Positions 58,713 through 64,000 of a stretch of DNA of 64,000 nucleotides are shown here, one piece after another. The notes beneath the pieces were generated by a model, which saw only the letters and a list, made by a program, of their open reading frames with translations, was not told the DNA's origin and did no database searches. Each line of letters starts with the position of its first letter. The first letter of the stretch is position 1. The position numbers and the translations under genes were made by a program. This stretch comes from Stackebrandtia nassauensis DSM 44728. Lineage in GTDB: Bacteria; Actinomycetota; Actinomycetes; Mycobacteriales; Micromonosporaceae. The stretch is taken from assembly GCF_000024545.1 (NCBI RefSeq), contig NC_013947.1, positions 4,650,001 through 4,714,000 on the forward strand, given 5' to 3'.

Positions 58713-59560
58713 TGCTTGTCTACCTCTGACTTGATGAGCTTACGAGATGGCTCGGGGTCAAGGCTGGACTGTAGCAGGAGTTCATATTTCTGCTTGAGGT
58801 GATGAATGGCGTCGCCTTCCACACAGACTTCGCCGGAGGGAGTCGTCAAAAGTCCGGCTTCGGGGTATGGGTCGGCGAGAGACAGAACTTCGAAGCTGCC
58901 GTTCATCCCGGCATGAAAACCAGCACTGTCGGGTAGGACGCGTAGCTCGATATTTGGCCGCTCAGAAACTTCCGCGAGAAACCTCAGCTGCGGTAGTCCC
59001 GCCTCGCTATCGCTTATGGCCCTTCGGATCACGGATTGATCGATGATGGCTCGAAGTGTGATGGGCTCATGCTTGGTGATGATGAGTTGGCGGGTAGTGC
59101 GTACGTCATGCCAGCGTTCAAGTCGCTCAGAGCTCGCGTCAGGTTGGTCGGCCGCCATAACCGCACGAGCATAGGCGGAGGTTTGCAGCAAGCCCGGTAC
59201 CAGGATTGGCTCAAAAGCATCGATGTGAACCGCCTTTGATTCGAGCCAGATGCGGTCCATGAGTTCGGAGGCAAGCTCGCCTGCGAACCCGTCCCACCAC
59301 CCTTTGCGCAATACGTCGTCGCAGATCTTGAAGACATCGGAGCGCCGTTTCGGATCGTCGATACCGCAGATGCGTAGATACGCCTCAACATGTTGGACAC
59401 TCGCGGGGTATATGCCGTTCTCCAGCTTGGACACGTTTGCTTGGTTGAGGTGAACCAAGCTGCCCATAGCCCGAACCGTCAAACCTGCTTCGTCGCGCAT
59501 CTTGCGAAGTTCCTGTCCGAGCCATACGGCACGGATGGTCGGTTTACGTCCTGATGCCAT
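58709..59560 (-). CDS. XRE-DUF5753 regulator (WhiJ-like)
   Basis: The 283-residue protein has an N-terminal Cro/C1 HTH (LGQELRKMRDEAGLTVRAMGSLVHLNQANVSKLENGIYPAS) and a C-terminal DUF5753 domain (IDAFEPILVPGLLQTSAYARAVM; RQLIITKHEPITLRAIIDQSVIRR; ELRVLPDSAGFHAGMNGSFEVL). Such regulators, with a DUF397 partner, adjust development and antibiotic production and are numerous in these genomes. It forms a coupled operon with the DUF397 gene. Confidence 0.93.
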   Translation of the reverse strand: MASGRKPTIRAVWLGQELRKMRDEAGLTVRAMGSLVHLNQANVSKLENGIYPASVQHVEAYLRICGIDDPKRRSDVFKICDDVLRKGWWDGFAGELASELMDRIWLESKAVHIDAFEPILVPGLLQTSAYARAVMAADQPDASSERLERWHDVRTTRQLIITKHEPITLRAIIDQSVIRRAISDSEAGLPQLRFLAEVSERPNIELRVLPDSAGFHAGMNGSFEVLSLADPYPEAGLLTTPSGEVCVEGDAIHHLKQKYELLLQSSLDPEPSRKLIKSEVDKQ

Positions 59561-59773
59561 GTCGACACCTCCTAGTCGCTTACGCCTACCCTAAACGATT
59601 AGAGATTTTGCCGAAACCCTTCTTTGACTCCAGTAGGCTAAACGTTGCGCAAAATCTGTAAGCATGGTATAACGGATGTACCCACTGGTGATGCCGGTCA
59701 CGGCCACAGTGAGTACACATAGGATTGAGGCTTCCGCTGCCGCTCTTGAGTGGTGGCGGGGGAATGGTTAAAC

Positions 59774-59821
59774 GACCAGGGCGAGCCGAACAGTTTGGAC
59801 GCCGTGAGGCTCGCCCTGGTC
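59774..59821 (+). promoter_or_regulatory. Long perfect inverted repeat before a small ORF
   Basis: GACCAGGGCGAGCC (59774-59787) and GGCTCGCCCTGGTC (59808-59821) match over 14 bp with a 20-nt loop. The repeat ends 11 nt before the GGAGGT of the small gene at 59846. It could be an attenuator, a protein-binding site or an upstream terminator. Confidence 0.6.
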
Positions 59822-59845
59822 CAGAAGAGACCGGAGGTCTCCGTC

Positions 59846-60049
59846 ATGAATGACGAAAACGTGCCCGATCTGCTCCCAGTCTGCCAGGCGCTACGCGCCC
59901 TAATCGTCAGCGACCCGATCGTAGGCGCGCAGTGGCGTGATCTGGTCGCCGATATGGGCAAGGTCTTCACCACGCACCTGCAACGTCCGGAAGCCTCCCA
60001 CCGATGCCCTGACCATGCCGGTGCGAGGTCTCTGCGGGCGTCGGGTTGA
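59846..60049 (+). CDS. Small hypothetical protein (67 aa)
   Basis: The ATG has GGAGGT 7 nt upstream, the best ribosome site in this part of the island. The product (MNDENVPDLLPVCQALRALIVSDPIVGAQWRDLVADMGKVF...) has a plausible helical start and a less coding-like C-terminus (SHRCPDHAGARSLRASG). No family recognised. A long inverted repeat lies just before it. Confidence 0.5.
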   Translation: MNDENVPDLLPVCQALRALIVSDPIVGAQWRDLVADMGKVFTTHLQRPEASHRCPDHAGARSLRASG

Positions 60050-60340
60050 TCGCCTAGTCCGCCGTAGGTGTCCCCGAGAGGTTCGAAGCGGTCTCCTCCG
60101 TATCGCGACCGGACCTGAGCGGGGATGGCCGAAGCCCTGCCGCCGACGTTCTCGCCTCCCGGGATCGAAAGCAGCATTCGGTTTCGGCCGGTGGGGCGGC
60201 TTCGGTTGTTCACACACCGGACGCGCACAAGTTCGGGGATTGAGTCCCCCCGACGCGCGGCGTCCGCACCGACCGCCCCACCCTCTATCAATCCACAGTC
60301 ACTATTCGATATTCCTATGTAGGAAGAAGGCGAACATGTC

Positions 60341-60856
60341 ATGTACGCCAACAACAATCACACCGACACCTCCACCAAGGACACCGGTAGGAGACTGATT
60401 CGTGAGGAACCACCCATCTGGCCGTCACCGACCAACTCGACACCCTCTCGAAGCGACACCGACACACCCGAATCGCCGTCAAGTCCGATAGTGGTGATGC
60501 TCGGATTGTTCACCGCGTGCGGATGCCAGATCTCAGCAACCATGCTCAGCGGCGAAACCCATGTGTTCCTTGACGTGATCTCGCGGGGCGGGTCACGCAC
60601 CTCACCGCTGGCGACAGTGTCGGGTATCGACAAGCCAGACCCGCGCGTCGCCATCGAGCAAAGCCACCGGCATTGGGCCGAAACACCGGAAGTCCGATGG
60701 TTGCTCATTCGCGAAGCGGCGTGGCTATACCGCGCCTGGCTCGCTGACCAAAGGCGCCCGTCGCGCTCGGGTCCGCACGCGCGACCGCGTCCGGCATCCT
60801 CAACAACACCCCGTTCCAGCGCCAACGGCGCGGGCGAGTTTCCGAGGGTGGGCTGA
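60341..60856 (+). CDS. Hypothetical protein upstream of a small membrane protein (171 aa)
   Basis: The N-terminus is Asn/Thr/Ser/Pro-rich and probably disordered. The middle has a hydrophobic stretch (PIVVMLGLFTACGCQISATMLSG), then IEQSHRHWAETPEVRWLLIREAAWLYRAWLADQR, which looks structured, and a Ser/Arg/Pro tail. AGGAAGAAGG lies upstream. It is followed 3 nt later by a two-helix membrane protein gene. No family recognised. Confidence 0.55.
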   Translation: MYANNNHTDTSTKDTGRRLIREEPPIWPSPTNSTPSRSDTDTPESPSSPIVVMLGLFTACGCQISATMLSGETHVFLDVISRGGSRTSPLATVSGIDKPDPRVAIEQSHRHWAETPEVRWLLIREAAWLYRAWLADQRRPSRSGPHARPRPASSTTPRSSANGAGEFPRVG

Positions 60857-60859
60857 GCC

Positions 60860-61018
60860 ATGGCCGCTATCTGCTTGCTGCTCACAATCGCCGCGATCCT
60901 AGGGCTAATCGCCGCAATCATCGCCAAAAGCTCGCACCGACCCGACGCGGGCGAGACAGTACGCGACTTCGGTATCGGCGCGTTCATCGCCGCCTGCCTG
61001 CTTTGGTTTCTCAGCTGA
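60860..61018 (+). CDS. Small two-helix membrane protein (52 aa)
   Basis: MAAICLLLTIAAILGLIAAIIAKSS forms one helix and DFGIGAFIAACLLWFLS a second, with a short polar loop (HRPDAGETVR) between. Its ATG is 3 nt after the stop of the upstream gene, so the two form an operon. Function unknown; small membrane proteins are common in actinomycete conjugative elements. Confidence 0.6.
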   Translation: MAAICLLLTIAAILGLIAAIIAKSSHRPDAGETVRDFGIGAFIAACLLWFLS

Positions 61019-61074
61019 CGTCTCGCGCCGCCTGAACGACCGCAATCTACCCTTCCGATCTTTCGGAGACCTTC

Positions 61075-61755
61075 ATGGACACTCAACAACCGGGGCGGAG
61101 CCTGCCTAAGGCACCGAGGCCCTCACGATCTACCGCAAGCCCCGCAAGCGCGAACTCGCTGCGCTCCTGGGCTAAGGCGGCAGCAACCGGTGATACCGAA
61201 GCCTTCGTGCGGCTGTACGCCTCCTGCCGAGGCTGGGTACTGGGGCGATGCCGTGCCCAACTGGCCGTGCACGACGCCGAAGACGCCTGCGCCGAGGTGT
61301 TCACTCGGGCCTGGCGACACCTCCACTCGGGCAAGACAATCGAGCATCCCCTCGCGTGGCTGGCCACCGTCACCCGGCACTTGATCATCGACTACCGCAA
61401 ACGCGCCGCACGCACCCCACCATCCGGCGATCTCGCGTGCGACTTCCTTCCCGACATGACCCCGCGCGACGCCGACACCGTTCACGCCGGGCGCTGCGAC
61501 CCTTCGCCGGGGCCAGCCGACCTCGCCTCCGTCATCGACGTGACCCCGGTCGTGCGCTCGTGGCTGGCCGCACTGCCCTCGCAGGCAAGCGCGGTTGTCA
61601 CCGGCTATTTGGCCAACGAGGACCCCGCAGCCACCAGCAACCGCCTCGGATGCAGCGTGGCGGCCGTACGGTCCAGTCTCTACCGCGCCCGCAAACACTT
61701 GCGCACCCGACTAGCCGCACACGACCTGCCATGCCCGCCCATAAGACGCTGCTGA
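61075..61755 (+). CDS. ECF-type RNA polymerase sigma factor
   Basis: The 226-residue protein has a region 2 with AFVRLYASCRGWVLGRCRAQLAVHDAEDACAEVFTRAWRHL and a following WLATVTRHLIIDYRKRAAR. After a 50-residue linker comes region 4: WLAALPSQASAVVTGYLANEDPAATSNRLGCSVAAVRSSLYRARKHLRTRL. Both DNA-binding regions are present. No anti-sigma gene follows. GGAGA precedes the ATG. It probably controls genes of the island itself, as sigma-like factors do in some integrated actinomycete elements. Confidence 0.85.
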   Translation: MDTQQPGRSLPKAPRPSRSTASPASANSLRSWAKAAATGDTEAFVRLYASCRGWVLGRCRAQLAVHDAEDACAEVFTRAWRHLHSGKTIEHPLAWLATVTRHLIIDYRKRAARTPPSGDLACDFLPDMTPRDADTVHAGRCDPSPGPADLASVIDVTPVVRSWLAALPSQASAVVTGYLANEDPAATSNRLGCSVAAVRSSLYRARKHLRTRLAAHDLPCPPIRRC

Positions 61756-62219
61756 CCAGTCACAACGAGCTGCTGTTTCCTGGTCGTGGCCGTTGTCGCC
61801 GCTGTGTCGCCCGCTCGCGGCCTGTCATGGCCTGATGGCTTCTCGGGTCCGGGTCCGGGTCGTGGGAGTGGCAGCGGCTGTCAGGCGTCTGGGTGTGCTG
61901 CTGATGGCTCGATGTGGAGGGTGGCAGGTGGGTAATAGGTATTAGTGCGACTGTCTACATGATCAGATACTGTGGACGGTCATTACGGGTCCGCCTTGAC
62001 CCTTGTCTGCTGACACTTCTCCCTGGGGGTATGTATATAAGTAGGACTCGATCACGGTTCAGTGTTTATACGGCGCGACCAGGCGTAATACCTGTCTCTG
62101 GACTGGGTGGTGGTGTCGGAAGCCGTGACGGGGCGGGTGTCGAAAGCCGGGACGAAGGCGGTGACGGGAACGAATCGGAGCATCTAATCCACTCGGGACG
62201 AAAACTTTCGGGTCGGGGT
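61756..62219. other. Non-coding stretch with direct repeats next to the replication-relaxation gene
   Basis: No gene is convincing in these 464 bases. A local AT-rich patch (GGGTATGTATATAAGTAG, about 62026-62043) is followed by a 19-nt direct repeat, GGTGTCG.AAGCCG.GACG, at 62112-62130 and 62136-62154 (17 of 19 identical, 24-nt period). AT-rich DNA plus short repeats beside a replication-relaxation gene is compatible with an origin or transfer site. Confidence 0.5.
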
Positions 62220-63137
62220 TTAGGTCCAGCCGCCGACGCGGTAGTCGTCGCTTCGGCAGTATTTCATGAACTCTAGTGAGTCCAGGCGCTTTTTAGCGGG
62301 CGGAATCTGGTCGAGGCGCACGCGGACCTCGTCGTGCCCGACAAGCCACCACACCGCATCGGCAGGGTCGGTCGCGAGTTCGGTGATGGTGGTGGCGACC
62401 GGGAACGACAGCGGCCGTTCAGCACGTGCCAAGGCGAGGGTGTGGTGGAAATGGGTTTCTCGACCCGGTTTGTCAATCTGGAGCAGCACCGGCGTGAAGT
62501 TGTCCCGCCAGGGCTGGTCGTATTCCTTGTCGTAGGCGTCGATCTTGTCGGCCAAGACATGCAACGGTTCGGTGCCGGTGTCGTGCTCGAACCAAAATTC
62601 CAACACCCTGTCATCCATGTGGATGGTGGCGCCTCCGTCGGGCCGGGGTTTGGTGTTGGTGAAGAACAGGCTGGACTCAGCCGAACTCAACCACCGCTCC
62701 ACCACCCACCCCTCGTCGGCGCGGTGGCGGCAGCACGCGGTCAGGCGGGTGAAGAAGTCGTTGGTGGATTCAGTGTGGCCGCGGTGGGCCGAGTGCATGA
62801 TCCGCGTCGCTTGATCGAACACGGCCTTCTTGGTCGGAGTCTTGGCATCCGGATTGGTCGCGACAGCATGAACGCAGGCACCCCAATACGCGAGGGTGTA
62901 GCGCCAGGCTTGCCGATTGTGCGAACGGTATCGCGTGATGACGTCCAGCTCCACCAGCGTGGATAGGCGGTCGCGGGCGGAGGATTCGGAGTCGAAGAAC
63001 AGCCGCGCCACCTGCGCTTTGGTCAGCACCTTGTACCGCCCCAACGCATCAATGATCAACCGGTCCCGCTCCTGCAACCGCCCCGCCAGCTCCTCCAAGC
63101 CCGCGACCGGTTTCGACCGCTTGCGCCAACTCGTCAT
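62220..63137 (-). CDS. Replication-relaxation family protein
   Basis: The 305-residue protein starts at an ATG overlapping the stop of the upstream membrane-protein gene (ATGA). The N-terminal winged helix (LQERDRLIIDALGRYKVLTKAQVARLFFDSESSARDRLSTLVELDVITRYR) and the following nuclease-like region (VVERWLSSAESSLFFTNTKPRPDGGATIHMDDRVLEFWFEHDTGTEPLHVLADKIDAY) match the replication-relaxation family (PF13814) of actinobacterial plasmids and integrative elements. The E-D-x-G-T-E stretch suggests a PD-(D/E)XK-type core. This supports the view that the end of the window lies in a mobile element. Confidence 0.88.
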   Translation of the reverse strand: MTSWRKRSKPVAGLEELAGRLQERDRLIIDALGRYKVLTKAQVARLFFDSESSARDRLSTLVELDVITRYRSHNRQAWRYTLAYWGACVHAVATNPDAKTPTKKAVFDQATRIMHSAHRGHTESTNDFFTRLTACCRHRADEGWVVERWLSSAESSLFFTNTKPRPDGGATIHMDDRVLEFWFEHDTGTEPLHVLADKIDAYDKEYDQPWRDNFTPVLLQIDKPGRETHFHHTLALARAERPLSFPVATTITELATDPADAVWWLVGHDEVRVRLDQIPPAKKRLDSLEFMKYCRSDDYRVGGWT

Positions 63138-63439
63138 GGCGACCCCACCCCCGCTAGCCACGCGGCCAGCTCCGGCCCGTACGCCAACACCAGCAGCCAC
63201 CCGACGACCAGCAGCATGACAATGCGGCCCCGACGATGGATCAGCCCGTAGAACACGACGAACCAGGCAGCGGCTACGAGCCACCACACCTTCCACCCGA
63301 AGTAGATCTGGCGCAGCCAGAAACCAGGCGTGCGACGATACGCCAGCCAACGGCGGTGGTACCACGACCCATCAATCACCTTCCCGTTGTCATCTCGCGG
63401 GGGTCCAGCCTCGAACCCCCGCGTCTTCTCAATCCCCAA
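63134..63439 (-). CDS. Small membrane protein upstream of the replication-relaxation gene (101 aa)
   Basis: The TTG at 63439 is 9 nt from a perfect AGGAGG; an in-frame GTG at 63448 abuts the site and is less likely. The product has a polar N-terminus (GFEAGPPRDDNGKVIDGSWYHRRWLAYRR) and two hydrophobic helices (WWLVAAAWFVVFYGLI; IVMLLVVGWLLVLAYGPELAAWLAG). It is translationally coupled to the replication-relaxation gene. Role unknown; probably part of the element's transfer or maintenance module. Confidence 0.7.
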   Translation of the reverse strand: MGIEKTRGFEAGPPRDDNGKVIDGSWYHRRWLAYRRTPGFWLRQIYFGWKVWWLVAAAWFVVFYGLIHRRGRIVMLLVVGWLLVLAYGPELAAWLAGVGSP

Positions 63440-64000
63440 ACTCTTCACCCTCCTTTCATCAGTTGTCGGCAAAGCCAGGGACACCACCCCGCCATTACTC
63501 GGCGAGCGGCTTCTTGTGTAGCTCGAAACCACCGCCCGCAGCAGCAATTTCCTGCATCCGTGACCAGCCCAAACGATCACAGGCCAATCACAAGCCCTGA
63601 TGCGTGACCGTTCGCGGCAGTGATGCCTCGTGGTCAAACCACCAGGCGCGCGGGGCATGGTGTCGCGTTCCCATACCACCGGTGGTGGCCACCGCAACCG
63701 TTTGCCGTTGCGGAATCGTTACACGCATGCCGGTCACGCGGGACAGGTGCCGACAACCGTCACCGCTTGTCTGTTTCTGCTCGTGCCGCGTGAGCGGTTG
63801 CGCGCAACCGGGGCGTGAGTGTCGGTGGCCGAGCTGGTGGCCGCGCGTGACCGAGAAAAATCCGAAATAGTGACGCAAGTGGCCCGTGAGGTGGTCGACC
63901 GAGCTACCATCGACTGCTCTCCACCCAGGTCCAGGTCGCGTCGGCAAGACCAACGTCAATGACTCGACGCCACGTTTCGAGCATCGCGAACAATCCACCA
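63440..64000. other. Non-coding stretch rich in small palindromes at the right edge
   Basis: I find no supported gene. Several perfect palindromes occur: ACCACCGGTGGT (63675-63686), CGCAAC...GTTGCG near 63693-63712, and CGGTTGCGCGCAACCG (63795-63810). The word GCAACCG recurs. A GTG-started plus-strand frame near 63820 (MSVAELVAARDREKSEIV) reads well for about 30 residues but stops after 47. This could be the control region of the operon to the left or part of an origin. Confidence 0.45.

Noticed and set aside
59698-60357. Minus-strand 219-codon frame
   Set aside because: No start signal or domain; the plus strand has a better-supported small gene with GGAGGT in the same region.
63588-63998. 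Minus-strand 136-codon frame at the right edge
   Set aside because: Low coding likeness (His/Arg/Gly/Thr mix), no ribosome site, and it crosses several palindromes that look regulatory.

Overview
The window is high-GC actinomycete chromosome. Evidence includes GTG/TTG starts, strong GC bias at third codon positions, long antisense open frames, a WhiB-family regulator, an XRE/DUF5753 + DUF397 pair, Spo0M-type proteins, UPF0182 and an IdeR/DmdR-type iron box. The mix of Spo0M paralogues, a SapA-like protein and DUF397 fits a filamentous or sporulating lineage (Glycomycetales, Micromonosporales or Streptomycetales-like). The species call is inference only.

Layout. 0-15 kb: a signal-peptidase-like gene cut by the window edge, a CysO-like sulfur carrier with an Asp-box propeller, a PH-domain protein, a 2-hydroxyacid dehydrogenase, two PQQ-type sugar dehydrogenases, a metallophosphoesterase, a lipase-like hydrolase, DUF3097, a four-gene operon (isochorismatase-like hydrolase, GlxA/AraC regulator, VOC-phosphoribosyltransferase fusion, PfkB kinase), an iron-boxed siderophore-interacting protein and a secreted glycerophosphodiesterase. 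15-27 kb: a block I recognise from mycobacteria and other actinobacteria: UPF0182, PDZ/Lon-type protease, DUF2342 metalloprotease, YgjP-like peptidase, DUF5679, ABC1 kinase, whiB7 (with upstream reading frame and attenuator) and uvrD2. 26-42 kb: gcvT, leucyl aminopeptidase, a DEDDh-GIY-YIG nuclease fusion, a RelA/SpoT homologue with a degenerate synthetase, a SapA-like protein, 2,4-dienoyl-CoA reductase behind a palindromic operator, a Ser/Thr kinase with a likely substrate, FmdB, a GH18 chitinase and a DMT transporter. 42-51 kb: three Spo0M paralogues around an XRE/DUF2975 pair, then pirin, LysE, a family-A DNA polymerase, a GNAT and a second GH18 enzyme.

From about 51.2 kb to the end the character changes: lower GC, looser spacing, few housekeeping genes. 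This looks like an island or integrated element. It carries a recombinase-like HTH fragment, an HNH protein with a C-terminal membrane anchor, a membrane protein, a 758-residue protein with a zinc ribbon and a PD-(D/E)XK-like nuclease domain, a coiled-coil membrane protein with a coupled partner, an XRE-DUF5753/DUF397 pair, small membrane proteins, an ECF-type sigma factor and a replication-relaxation family protein.

The best candidates for new biology are the HNH-TM and zinc-ribbon nuclease genes, the kinase with a downstream membrane protein carrying two copies of a DDTQEVPV phosphoacceptor-like motif, the Spo0M/XRE/DUF2975 cluster with its large interrupted palindrome, and the VOC-PRTase/PfkB operon.
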